In this document: piece by piece, positions 46,735 to 58,589 of the stretch | Numbering within the stretch: position 1 is the stretch's first letter | Layout: every line of letters begins with the position of its first letter | DNA from: Epiperipatus broadwayi | Lineage: Eukaryota; Onychophora; Udeonychophora; Euonychophora; Peripatidae | Assembly: GCA_028023455.1 (NCBI GenBank) | Contig: JAQFVV010012476.1 | Span: 4,607,055 to 4,671,054 of the forward strand | Length of the DNA stretch: 64,000 nucleotides | Direction of reading: 5' to 3' | The notes under the pieces: generated by a model | Databases searched by the model: none | Told to the model about the DNA's origin: nothing | Seen by the model: the letters and a program-made list of their open reading frames with translations, nothing else | Program-made: the position numbers and the translations under genes

Positions 46735-46990
46735 AAGTTTTTGTGATAGTTTTTTTTCTCATGTGTCATAGCATCAGCTGGGAAGCGAACCCGCTAACCC
46801 AGGACAACTGCTTGTAAAGCAGCTGTCGCTGACCTCTCGACCACCAATGCTTGATAGTTTTTGTGATAGTTTTTTTCTCATGTGTCATAGAATCAGCCAG
46901 GAAGCGAACCCGCTAACTCGGGACAACTGCTTGTAAAGCAGCTGTCGCTGACCTCTCGACCACCAATGCTTGATAGTTTTTGTGATAGTT
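46735..46990 (-). mobile_element. Tandem dimer of the tRNA-derived SINE
   Basis: Two SINE copies (about 46751-46853 and 46871-46972) in the same orientation, separated and flanked by a repeat of the target GTTTTTGTGATAGTTT (at 46736, 46855 and 46974). The repeat period is 119-120 bp. The copies differ at only a few positions (for example AGCATCAGCTGG against AGAATCAGCCAGG; AACCCAGG against AACTCGGG). Each carries A-box, GCTGCTTTACAAGCAG arm and B-box GGGTTCGCTTCC on the minus strand. Confidence 0.93.
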
Positions 46991-47574
46991 TAAAAAGTAT
47001 AATATCAATTTTAAATTTTTAAACAGAACTTTATTGCTTTATGATCTGAACAAAAATTCATTTTTAATTTTAAAAATGTAGTTGAAATAAAAAATAATTC
47101 ATTCAGTATTTTTTAAACTTGCAAAGACATCCATCCAATACGAAAAAAAACACTGGCCTCACTACATATTTTATTTTAATAAATATATATATGAGCTTTG
47201 TGCATAGATAATGAAGCTATTAATAGTGCCTGAAAATAAGTAATCTTATTCAAATGTTGTTTTCCGGGATAGTTCATAGTCCCATATTTATGGCTACTGT
47301 AATTTATTTAAAAATTACTTTAGTATTTTTTTTTCTATATTTCCAACATTAAAATATCTTTTACAATGCTTTTTTTTATTTTTAAACTTGTATTTGTGAT
47401 AAATAATGTAAAGTTTATCAAAATACAAGATACAATTAAGGTTTATCAAAATATAATATATAATTATGGTTTAATTGTAAAAATAAAATATTGTAAATAT
47501 AATTAATACTGCCACTAGGGGATTGTCAAAATGAAACTAGCAGTGACTAAAATTAATATTTATATAGTTAAAAT

Positions 47575-48040
47575 AAGAAAATCCATATCAGGCTAAGAAC
47601 AGCCAGCACTCTATATGCATAGGAATGATTAAGAATAGAATAGACCACCTATTCTTTAAGCTTTTGATATTTATAAGCCTACTCTTTATATCACAGTGGA
47701 AATTCAGAATAAAACTACTATTTTATTTTTGATTCTCCCTAAAGATGTAAAATGATTTATTTATAACCAATGAAAGAAACTGGTTTGCTACTAATAATCA
47801 CGTACACATTAAAATATGCTGATTTTATGTTAAAGGGTAGTTATTAAAAGTTTGGTTTTGACATCATGCTTCTATATAATAATTATTTATCCTATATCTG
47901 TGTCAGATAAATCATTTTCATTCTGAATTTCCCAATGTTAGCAATGGTAAGATTATAAATATAAACAGCTTAAAGACTAGGTGATCCATTTGATATTTAA
48001 TCCTTGCCACATGTACAGTGTGATGTTATTCATAGTCTAA
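47575..48040. repeat. Palindromic MITE-like element
   Basis: Left arm: TAGACCACCTATTCTTTAAG, then GGAAATTCAGAATAAAACT (47640-47720). Right arm, inverted: TTCATTCTGAATTTCCCAA, then CTTAAAGACTAGGTGATCC (47918-47990). A half copy lies at 44990-45060. No coding sequence. Confidence 0.65.
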
Positions 48041-48056
48041 GGAAGAAATGGTAATG

Positions 48057-48178
48057 AACTACTATATAGTAGTGTCATCCATGCAAGTCTTCATAATCAA
48101 TGGATGCCAGAATGTTTGTGCATAAAATACATTGATTACTAAGGCTTGCACTGGGTGACACTACTGTGTGGAGAGTAA
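48057..48178. repeat. Internal-deletion copy of the CTCTCCATA MITE
   Basis: Left arm TAGTAGTGTCATCCATGCAA, then AATCAATGGATGCCAGAAT, then TGTGCATAAAATACATTGAT leading directly into the right arm GCTTGCACTGGGTGACACTA, CTGTGTGGAGAG. The central part of the 44671 copy is missing, leaving a 122-bp hairpin. Confidence 0.8.
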
Positions 48179-48744
48179 CTTCATAAAAAACAGTAGATGA
48201 TCCATATATGTAATAAAGTAATATGTGCACATGCACATATAAGAACTAAATTTTAAAAATCAGTCAAATCGTGAAGCACTATAATATTAAACCAATTTTC
48301 AACAACAATCCTAAAAATTAACAGGATTTAACAAAGTCCAAAAATTCAATCATTTTCAAAGCCATAATGTTCATAGAATTTTATTGTTTTTGTATGGCTC
48401 CTTATGCAGGTATGACCAATAAATACATCAATTATGGAAGATATACATTTGTTATTATAATGAATAAAAAGCATCATTATTTGCATTCATCCTACATGAT
48501 ATAGTTGTCAGTACTGAAGCCTTATTCCAATGTAATACACCCAGAACTATCAAAAAAGGCATGTAATTTTAAACCACATAAATACAATAGAGACTCAAAA
48601 TGTAGTGATTATAGTCTCAGATATCATTCATAACTGGTAGTTAAATGCCAATTGCAAAATTTATTCACATGGTTGACATATTCTCAAGTATGCTTAGAAT
48701 TTTTATTGTAAAACCAAGTCAGTTAGACAATTAATATTCGTTTA

Positions 48745-49212
48745 ATTCTCAAAAGTATTAACTCCTTTCATAAAACTATGTAATTCTTAAGCACTTGTTG
48801 ACTTCAAGTTTGGATGAAAGGATGTAATAAACATAATAGTTAAAATCTACAATGTGCATGTGCATTAGCTTACTGCTGATTATTAATATTACAGTTTATA
48901 AACATAGCGCTATATAAAATAAATATTTCATTTATATAAACTAATTAAGTGGGATTCTAACTCAGACTTTCAAATGACCATTCTCAAAAGTATTAACTCC
49001 TTTCATAAAACTATGTAATTCTTAAGCACTTGTTGACTTCAAGTTTGGATGAAAGGATGTAATAAACATAATAGTTAAAATCTACAATGTGCATGTGCAT
49101 TAGCTTACTGCTGATTATTAATATTACAGTTTATAAACATAGCGCTATATAAAATAAATATTTCATTTATATGAACTAATTAAGTGGATTCTAACTCAGA
49201 CTTTCAAATGAC
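48745..49212. repeat. 235-bp tandem duplication, almost identical
   Basis: The block starting ATTCTCAAAAGTATTAACTC at 48745 is repeated from 48980 and ends at about 49212. By eye the copies differ at only two positions (an A to G in TATAAACTAA against TATGAACTAA, and one G missing in GTGGGATTC against GTGGATTC). No terminal inverted repeats or coding sequence is present. It is a recent local duplication. Confidence 0.95.
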
Positions 49213-49751
49213 CCACTACTCTCAGTGCCATTTCATATTTCTGATCCACCTGAGTTCAAATTCCACCTATATTACATATATAAATGCAGGTTTAAGCCTG
49301 TACAATGTATTAATAAACTAATTAAGTGCATTGAGCTAGTTTTCAGCACTGCTGGAATCATAGTGCTGAGTAAAATTATGGAGTATAGGTGTGCTTATTT
49401 AATGTTGTGATGTAATATTTAAATAAGGTACACTATGCAAATAAGGCAATTAGATATTCCATTTTTCACACTATTATTCTAGCAGTATTTTGCTGAAATT
49501 TGGCTCAGTGCATTTAATTAGTTTATATTTATTATAACTTTTCAAAAGAACTCGAAATCAATGAGTGCTTAAGAATTAATATTGATTTAATAAATAGATA
49601 TTGTTTTTATAAAGCATTCAATGTTTATTAGTAAGCAGACATTTTATTATTTTTATATGGCATCCAATATTGGTTAGTTAATAGATATTTGATTGCTTTT
49701 ATAAAACAATGTAACTCAACCAAATGATGTTATTACACTAATAGAAATAAT

Positions 49752-50418
49752 CTGAACAGGCACTAACCTCTATTCAATGCACTTTAAAATTTGCAATAAT
49801 CCAGCATATTTTGCCGATAGAGGGATCTTCCAAACCATGACACAAGATAGTGACTTTAATAAAAATAAGAGCGGCCATCTTATCTTTAACCTAAATGTCC
49901 ATTTATATAGGCGAATCTTAAGCATCTTGATTTGGAAGCATGAAATAGTTTTCTCCACTGTTTAAATCCACTATTTCCTTTACAAATTAACTTACCTGAA
50001 ATCTTGTGATTTACAGTGAGTTAATAGTATGATCTTAATGTTGGAAATTCTATAAAATATTGAAGAGTAGTTTATAGAATTTCCAACATTAAGATCGTAC
50101 TATTAACTCGCTATAATCACAAGATTTCACGTAAGTTAATTTGTAAAAGAAATAGTGGATTTAAACCATGGATAAAACAACTACTTCATGCTTCCAAATC
50201 AAGATGCTTCAGATTCACCTATATAAATGGACATTTAGGTTAAAAATAAGATGGCCACTCTTATCTTTTTAAAAGTCTATCTTGTGATGTGGTTTGGAAG
50301 ATCCCTCTATCAGCAAAATATGCTTTATTATTGCAAATTTTAAAGCACATTGAATACAGGTTAGTGCCTGTTCAGACTATTTACATAAACTCTCTGTGTG
50401 CTCTATAAATTATTTACT
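49752..50418. mobile_element. Large foldback element with a 15-bp flanking repeat
   Basis: Arms 49752-50056 and 50071-50381 pair almost end to end around a 14-bp loop; CAACATTAAGATCATACTAT and ATCACAAGATTTCAGGTAAG are examples of arm sequence. An unpaired tail of about 36 bp follows on the right. Flanks ACTAATAGAAATAAT (49737-49751) and ACTAACAGAAATAAT (50419-50433) agree at 14 of 15 positions. A 178-bp relative is at 63387-63564. Frames in the arms are shadows of the repeat. No transposase is present. Confidence 0.82.
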
Positions 50419-50439
50419 ACTAACAGAAATAATAACCAT

Positions 50440-51950
50440 ATGGTCAGTTGCTTGAGAGGTTGTGATGTTTGGATATCTAATTCATATTATTGAGTATAAT
50501 TGCTTCATCCAATTAAAATTTTTGTTTGTTTAACTGAAAAGTGATTTATTAGTTTTTAATTTCACTCAACATATGCTGAGCATAAATTAAACTACAGAAA
50601 TATGTTAACATACTGTATATAAACAACAAAACATATGCACACAAACATGATTATTTGCTTTGGAAATGGTGGTAATTCTTCTGTTTTGAATCATTCTTTT
50701 GCACAATCTTTAACATTATTTTTTCAGTATTCATTCCTACTTGATGTTAGAAAATGAAATTAATGTAATAATGATATGTTAACTTAAAAAGATCCAAAGA
50801 AGTCAGGTTCCCATTTATTGTTCTCCGGTTTCGAGAATAGTTGCCAGATTACATCAAGAACATTTTTGAAAGAAAAAAAATAATTTGTGCTTAGTTTATT
50901 AAAAATTAATGATTGTGTTTACATAACAATTATATTATAATTATTTAAAATAAGTATTAATTTCAAGTCTAATAGTGGTTCTATGGGTTAGACTTGTGAA
51001 TTATTCTTTGTGTAATGTATTTAAACTTAATTTCTCCATGTTTCATATTATGTACATATAAGCTAAAAGTTTAATCAAGTATTCATGTTGTAGAGTAAAC
51101 CATTTGTTTCCTATATATATGACTTGGAATTGAATCCAGTTTGTGTAAAGCATGGAATGTTTTTTTAAGTAACTAGACAATAACCAATTCAGCTAACCAT
51201 CCAACAATGATCAGTTATTGGATGTTTTGTTATTTTTATCTAGCGGATAAAGCACAATGGTGCAACACTAAAACACCACTCAAAGATTGACAACTTGGTG
51301 AATACTATCTCCTCCTTCACCGTTGCTTTATGAAGAACTGTCGCAGTCTTTTGCTCTCTACTGGGTCAGTTATCAAAGAGTGTGTTTTACCTTTACGTTG
51401 GTCTGAATTTATTGAATAAACTCTTTTCACAATTTTTCGCTGACATAATAAAAGAAAATCCATTAAGGAAGTCATATTAGAGTGATTATCATTTAAATTG
51501 TGAATGTTATGTCTTGATTTGATAAATGTTTTTTTATAACCCCACGTGCCTTCTTCTGTCTTTACTGATTTACTAAAGTCTTAGTTTTGCGAAAGTAGCT
51601 TTTTTCTCTCTCTCTATTTTTTTTAGAGTGTTCTATTTTCTAAGAATGATAATATCATCGAAAGACAAATTACATTGAAACTTTTACAAGAGAGTTCATC
51701 ACTTTTCCATAAAGATGATGGAGGAAAGGATAACAAGGATAAATAATCGAAAAAGAAACGGAATGGAAGAGTTTATTATTGCCCTTTTTTAAAAAAAAAC
51801 AAAAAACAGAAAGAGTTAGAAACTATTTTTTTTCTTTAGAATTTTATATTACCAAAGTAAAACAAATAAATACAGCTTTCAAACCTGTTTTTAAGTGTTA
51901 TACAATTTAACACGCTCTCACACACACTTATATAAAATATATAAAAATGA
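50440..51950. other. No recognisable gene
   Basis: Mostly AT-rich. A GC-richer part at 51240-51430 includes TTCACCGTTGCTTTATGAAG and AGAACTGTCGCAGTCTTTTG but has no supported frame. A CT-rich tract lies at 51605-51620. Confidence 0.4.
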
Positions 51951-51954
51951 TAAT

Positions 51955-52260
51955 TTTTATCATTATCATTTTTAACTATTCATGATCAACTGCAGGATGG
52001 AGGTCTCTCCAAGTTAAATCTATCTTCTCCGATCTCTAGCGTCTCTTCTCCACATCACTCCATCACCCTTCCTTATTTCATCTATCCATCTTACATGTCG
52101 TCCCTTTCTATGTCTTTTGTAGTCTCTTAGAATCAAGTTTAGGATGTCAGCTGCTAATCTATTATTATCTCTTCTAAAAATATAACCAGCCCATATCCAC
52201 CCCAGTCTCTTAATTTTTTTCAATAATGACAGTAAGACCTATTTGTTTTCTCATCTTCTT
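51955..52260 (-). pseudogene. RTE-like LINE 3' tail
   Basis: The 67-residue minus-strand frame contains LGWIWAGYIFRRDNNRLAAD, then HVRWIDEIRKGDGVMWRRDA. This is the same C-terminal tail as 13690-14015 without its internal duplication. The 3' side (lower coordinates, 51940-51985) carries ATGATAA/TTATCAT-type repeats and the complement of CAACTGCAGGATGGAG, as expected for an RTE-like end. Confidence 0.8.
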
Positions 52261-52489
52261 TTTCAAATACATAGATATATTTCCATATAGAATTATATTA
52301 TTTCTATCAAAAGCACTTCAAACAAATTTAGTTCTATGATTAATTTCATTCATTATATTTCCAACTGTAATAATAAACTCAACAAAAATTTTTGTAGTTG
52401 TTAATTTCTTTTAACTCATCGTTGTAAATCTTTATTCTCTCATTTTGAAAAAATCCATTAAACATTACTTTAGGTTTTTTAACATATAA

Positions 52490-52660
52490 TATCAGTATTA
52501 ATATAAAAAATACTAAAACAAAGTTTAAGTATAAAATTTAGTAAGATTTATTGTACCAAGTATACTTTTAGCATTGAAAGTATACTTGGTAAACAATAAA
52601 TCTTATTAAATTTTATATTTAAACTATGTTTTAGTATTTTTTATATTAATATTTAGAAAT
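52490..52660. repeat. Hairpin, about 75-bp arms
   Basis: AAAAAATACTAAAACAAAGT and TTTATTGTACCAAGTATACT on the left pair with AGTATACTTGGTAAACAATA and ACTATGTTTTAGTATTTTTT on the right, around a loop of a few bases near 52572. High arm identity suggests it is young. Confidence 0.85.
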
Positions 52661-53403
52661 GCAGAGTAATGTGTGTTTAATACACGACAGTATCAGAATT
52701 CAAGGCTATTAACTCATTTCGATCCATGTAGCTATCCAATGACTTATCAGTAAATGGGTAATGCAGATAGATATTCTTAATTTAAAGGTAAAGGTCTTAG
52801 ATTAATTTTAATTGCTTAGATGAGAGTTGAGATGCTAATCTTGAAGTTTAAAATAAGTAGTAACTCTCAACACTAATATGGGAGGTGTGTACATCATATG
52901 GGTACAGAAAGTGAAATAAAAGAGATAGATGTCAAAATTCAGTAAACAATAAAGTAACATAACAAAAAGTGGAAACTACCTTAGTAATTTCAGATATCAA
53001 TAGCCAAAAAATATGCATTATACATTCTGTTGGAAATGTAATAGTAGATATATTATAAGCACACATCTTTTAAATTCTTAACCCGAAGCATACATTTAGT
53101 TTTTACTTTTTTGTGTATTCTTTATCTTAATTTTATTATGTCAGGAATTATTTATCAGTTCAATATATACATATGTATTGCATAGAAAAATAATACATTA
53201 CATGTAAAACCAGACCGAGTAATTCATTTGCTGTCTCCAAATTATTTTGTAGTGGCAATTGGATTAGTAGCTCCTCCTTAATATTCCTTCAGGATATTTT
53301 TTAGAAGTGATTGTGGATTAAATTAACAGCTTTTCACTACTAATATAAGACTCTGCATAAAAGAAAAGTAAAATACTTGCTAATTTGCAAATGGAGTAGC
53401 TAA

Positions 53404-53610
53404 CTCTCCATACAGTAGTGCCACCTATTGCACACTTTAGTAACCAATGCATACAAAAAGGTTTGTTTATAAAATTCCTATATAGTTCCTATTCATATAA
53501 TATCCCCAGACTAGTTTCTATCTTGTGGCTTTCATCAATGAGGAGCCCTAGATATGATACCTAGATCTTAGGATCTAATGCAATCATCCAGTACTACCTT
53601 TTACCCCTTT
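53404..53610. repeat. Left half of a CTCTCCATA MITE
   Basis: AACTCTCCATACAGTAGTGC, GTAACCAATGCATACAAAAA, then ATATCCCCAGACTAGTTTCT and CTTGTGGCTTTCATCAATGA in the order of the 44671 copy. The right arm is missing. Inverse of the accompanying GATCATGTGATGTT segment lies at 53785-53815. Confidence 0.75.
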
Positions 53611-53869
53611 ATTTAGCTATAAAACTATGAGCCAAAGATAAAAACTTAACAGTGATTTTAATCCAAGCTGATTCACCTGCACCCTTATATAGATATGAAC
53701 CCAGTTTGGTATCTATACATTTTGGTATCTTTGGTTTTTTAAAGATTATAGTCACCATAAACCTATGGGCAGAATTGTTATAAAACCACTAAAACATCAC
53801 ATGAGCACTATTTTCAAGGTTTACATAAGCTGTTACTACAGTAACTAACTCTGCCTGCTACTTTATTAA

Positions 53870-56860
53870 CAATAGGAAATGATGATCATGTGATAATTTG
53901 CAAATGGTGTTTTCTGTATTTATCTGATTATTCAAAAATAAGTTTATTTAGTTTAAGCAAACAAATTTGATAACTCAGAATCTGTCAAATTAATAGAAAA
54001 AATTAAAATTGCTGTCAAAATGTATATCAAAGAAATAAAAGGATAAAAAAGAGCCTATTGTTTTATTTTCAGTGATATATAGTATTCTTTTTATGTTTTT
54101 TAATATATTTGAGGTCAAAATCTAAAACTTTATAAAATATATTTTATTGATATTAGTTCTTTAAAAATTGCTAGAGGGCAGCATTATCCAGTGCAAAATT
54201 TAATTACAAGCATCAAAGCTTGCATTTTTACAAAAATACTCGGTGTGCATGACCAAATTTTTTCTTTACAATAGTGACTTTTACTTTTGAGAAATTGAAA
54301 ATTGTTCTTTTACATTTTTTCTTTATTGTATAAAATTTAGTTAAATATTTATTTCTCATTTTTAATTTAATAGTGAAATGTGTTTTATGTCTGTGACACA
54401 CAATTATTCTTTTTGCAACTTAGACATAGCTAAGTGCACATTCGGTGAAGTCCTCATTCGATGAGGTCCTCCAGAATCAAAGCATATCTAAGTTGAAAAA
54501 AAAAAACATTTCATGTTGCAGATGAGAAAAATGTTTCACATTTAAATAAAAAATATAAATGAAGTAAAAACTTAATATTATATTTATTTCTCAGTAAACA
54601 AATGATGTATGTATTTAGCTTTTCTTCACATATATTTCTTTATGGCAGAAAATTATAGAAATGAACATTTACAAATGATAATAAAGTACATCATCTTTTG
54701 CAAAATTATCACATTTAATTTATTTACATATTTATTCTTGATTTTGTAAAATTAATTTCAATGTTTGTATTCTTTATTTTTATATGAAAATTTTTGAGGT
54801 TTTTTTTCAGAAGACACAATCATTTCTGGCCAATATAAAGACCTCTTTTTAAAATTAGAAATGCTTACTATTATAAGAAGTATCATTTCCTAATTAGTTT
54901 TTAATGCTTTTTGCAATTGTAAATGGAATTTTAATAGATTAAAAATGATTTGAATGATTAACTGTATTCTTTATCAAAATCCATTTTACTGATAAAAACT
55001 TTGTTTCAAATAATATTATTTCGTTTAAAATAAATATCATTATCCATAAAGCTAAAATTGAATTCTTTTAATTTATTGTTTATTTTATTTATTCCTTTTT
55101 TCTTTATTTGAAAAATTTGATTTTTTTTTTTAATTTTTCATTCATAAGCTTATATTTAATATAATTTTTTTATATAATACAAAAGTTAACAAGGAATAAA
55201 GTTTAAATTGCTAAAATAAAAAGCATAAAATTCAAAATTTTAGCTGGGTAATTAAAAGGTCAAAAAAAATTTTTTTTTTTTACTTTGACAGTTAATATTT
55301 AATAATGTATGCTAATTATTTAAAATATAGAAAAAAATATATCATTTATTAAAAACAGAATTTTTTATATGGGTTTGTTATAATTAAAGATAAATATCAA
55401 ATATTTGAAATATAAAAAGTATATATTTCTATAAATTTAGGGAACATGTAAATTGAAAAGTTGATAAACATGACCTATTAAAAATTAAATTAGTTGCATG
55501 TTAATCAAATTAACATTTATTAATGGAGTATTAGATTCAATAATATTCTCATGAAACAAAAAAAAGATAATATTTTAGTGCATTTAAATATATGCTTTTA
55601 GACTTAATTTTTTTTACTATATTTGTTAAAGAGAACATATTTATTTAATCTATTGTCTAAACATATCCTAGCATCTCTCTGAGGAGTGCCAGAGTATGAA
55701 ACCATGATCAGAGGTTTGGGGTTGGGGGGGGTCCTGACTGAGATATTTTAAATGCTTTTTCTAGCTAAGCATTTATCACAAAGCTTGTTGAGGAATTGGC
55801 AATCCTCATTGTTTATTACTTAAAAGCTTAATGGAATAGGGTCATGTGATCTATGACTCTTATTTTGACTATTAATTTAATATTTCTATAAATCATGACA
55901 CTTTAAATGATCAAATTTTATTGTTAACATATATCCATTTTTATGTACATATATGCATTTTACTAATATTTAATGTCTGTATTTTAATAATTATATTTAT
56001 TGTAATGTAATATAAATAATGTCCATTGGGGAAGTTGCTGTAGGGTAATTGGTCAAGAGATTGTGTAAAAAAGGAACATTTTGAAAAGGTTCCATTAAGG
56101 AATGAAAACTAGATTGATGTATTAAATAATATTTTTGTTTATAATGTGTTGTCTATTTCAATTTTGTTTTAAATTGATTGTTTTTAATTCTATAAATCAT
56201 ATATTTTAGTTAATATTGAAAGTTAAATCAATTGTTCTAAAGCAGTTTTATAAAAACAAATATTTGCTATTTTTTCATTATTAACTCTCTGTACAATATC
56301 CCTATTGGCAGATTAAATTAAAATTCTAATTTTTGATTGGTTAATTACAGAAACAACAGTAAAAATATACTTTTCTTATAAAACTATATTTGTTTTTGTT
56401 TAGTTTCTAAAATGCAAATTAATAATTCATTAGATTATTAAAATAAACCAAAGTTTTTAAAAAATAAATTTCTATTTATAATGGATGAAAATAGTCTATA
56501 GTTGTAAATATAAACATATGTTTTTATTCAATTATAAATTGTAGTCATATATTATTAATTTTTTTGTCAATTTATCTTCATGTAAAAGTAAATATTTTCT
56601 ACTAAAATCTATATTATTATTCTAAAATAATTAATATTTTTTAAATAATTTGTGAAAATAAATAAATGTAAATAAAAAGGTTTTAAAACATATGTTTTCA
56701 CTTTGGAAATCAAATAAAGAAATAGAACGGTCAACATTGTTGAGGGGTGCTCTCTTATGGAGAAAACAAGAAACAATCAATCAATGCTTTGGAAGGCAGG
56801 CTTTCTCTCACCATTTTAATGCTAAATTTAAATATTGAATTTATTAATTGTTAAAAAATT
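53870..56860. other. AT-rich DNA without recognisable genes
   Basis: No gene is supported. It contains a small stem at 54417-54495 and, at 55700-55800, a fragment of the direct-repeat family of 43870-44530, next to a G-run (55722-55731). Otherwise A/T homopolymers dominate. Confidence 0.5.
54417..54495. repeat. Short stem-loop with internal direct repeat
   Basis: CAACTTAGACATAGCT pairs with AGCATATCTAAGTTG (imperfectly). The loop contains ATTCGGTGAAGTCCTC and ATTCGATGAGGTCCTC, a near-perfect 16-bp tandem repeat. It is GC-richer than its surroundings. Confidence 0.6.
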
Positions 56861-56875
56861 CTTAAGATAGCAGCA

Positions 56876-58390
56876 TTATTTAGTACCATGTGTTTCCTTG
56901 GGGAAAATCGGCAAAATAACATCAAAAATACTGGTTACAGATTGAGTTAAAGCCATTAGCACATGCACTTCTCTTACTATATTTATTTTTTCCATCCATT
57001 TTGTCACTCTTCCAGGCACCACATATGCAAAAAGTTTATGTATCACTGACATTACTGCTATCGAACTATAATTGTTTAACTTCGTATGATACTTACCCTT
57101 TCTTTTAAATAATAGCCTTACTCTTGTATTATTCCAGATATCTGGAAATTCTTTTTTCTGTGTCATCTTATTAAGACATGATAATGGATTTAATTTTGAG
57201 CTATTTCTCAAATTCATCACCATCTCCGTGTCCCATCTATCTAAACATCTTGCCTTTCCACTTTTCAATTTCTTCCCTGCCTCATTCAATTTATTTTCTG
57301 TAAAACTAATATTTCCATTTCTTCATACTTCTCTTTGTACTTTTTCTAAGCAATATAAAATCCCTTTACTAACACATAACACATCATTACCATATGTTAA
57401 CACTGCTGCTGCCACTCCCTTCCATACAATTGTAGCTACATTATATTTATTATATGAAAACATTGTTAATTTCTTTTTCAGTTCCTTTTTTTTTTGCTTC
57501 ATTAATCCCTTTTTTCTCCCATTCATCAAAACAATTTTTCTGTTTACTTAAGATTATTCTCAAATAGGTATACTTATTCACTACATTTAACTTTGTATCC
57601 CCCAATAAAAATTCTTTGTCTTATCTTTCTCCAGTATTAATCATTACTTTAGATTTTTCTTCCCTAAATGTAATCCCCATCTCTTTATCCATCCTTGCTT
57701 GTGACAACATAACTTCCATATCTTTCCTTCTTTTTGTGCACAAGAAGACATAATCTCCAAATAAAAGACTTGATAATGGATATACTTCCTTGCCACCTAT
57801 TAATGGTATTTCTATCCCTCTTTTTAGTCATTCTATTGCTCTCTCCACTTCTCCCAAAACAAGGTGACATAGAACATCCTTGCCTCCGTCCCACCCTATT
57901 TTTAATTTTAACTGATTCTGTATTCCCTAATTGATACATATAGTTATTATTTTCATACAATCCTTTAATAAGATCCACTAAGTCTTCATTCATTTCCAAA
58001 TTTACTAAACTTATCCATAATATATTTCTATTTACTTTCTTATATGCCTTCTCTATATCTATAAAAACCTTATATAACTGCCTACCTGTATTTTTACTCA
58101 CATCTATAAGTTGTGTAATTACAAATAAACTATTTCCTGTATGCCTATCTGATCAAAAACCTCCTTGAATTTCTCCCACTATATTATTTTTTTTCATCCA
58201 TTTTGTGACCCTTCCAGCCACCATGTATGCAAAAACTTTATATAACACTGGTGTTTTCACTATAAGTCTATAATTGCTTAACTTTCTATTATCGCTACTT
58301 TCCCTTTAAATAATAGCCTACTTTTGTATTACTCCAACTATCCTGAAAATCTCTCTTCTATGCCATCTTATTAAAACATGATAATAGATG
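56876..58390 (-). mobile_element. Rearranged copy of the esterase-type LINE
   Basis: Read on the minus strand from 58388: RT fingers (GRVTKWMKKNNIV), FIDIEKAYKKVNRNILWIS, and RRQGCSMSP (58101 down to about 57870), an in-frame deletion, then thumb and LTMFSYNKYNVATIVWKGVA to LEKVQREV (about 57330). There it jumps back to upstream LINE sequence (NGNISFTENKLNEAGKKLKS) and reads into VVPGRVTKWMEK, ending near 56962. So LINE positions of about 16530-17610 are followed by about 16385-16740. Frames are broken. Confidence 0.85.
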
Positions 58391-58525
58391 CAAAACTCTC
58401 CATACAGTAGAACCAGTCAGTGCAAACCAGAGTAATCAATGGATGCAGAAAGATTTGTACATAAAACCCCTATCTAGTTGCACTGAGTGGTGCTACTGTA
58501 TAAAGAGTTTTGCCTTTGTGTAAAC
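58388..58525. mobile_element. Short CTCTCCATA MITE copy at the LINE end
   Basis: GCAAAACTCTCCATACAGTA at the left and TACTGTATAAAGAGTTTTGC at the right, with the interior AATCAATGGATGCAGAAAG and ACATAAAACCCCTATCTAG. It lies directly at the truncated end of the LINE. The recurrent GATCATGTAATGTTTAGTG segment follows at 58545. Confidence 0.82.
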
Positions 58526-58589
58526 AGTTTGTGTAAGTATAAAGAATGGTGATCATGTAATGTTTAGTGATTTAATAGATCTTTTATAT

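Noticed and set aside
49770-49965. Two overlapping 62-residue frames on opposite strands
   Set aside because: They lie in one arm of the foldback element and have no equivalent open frame in the other arm.
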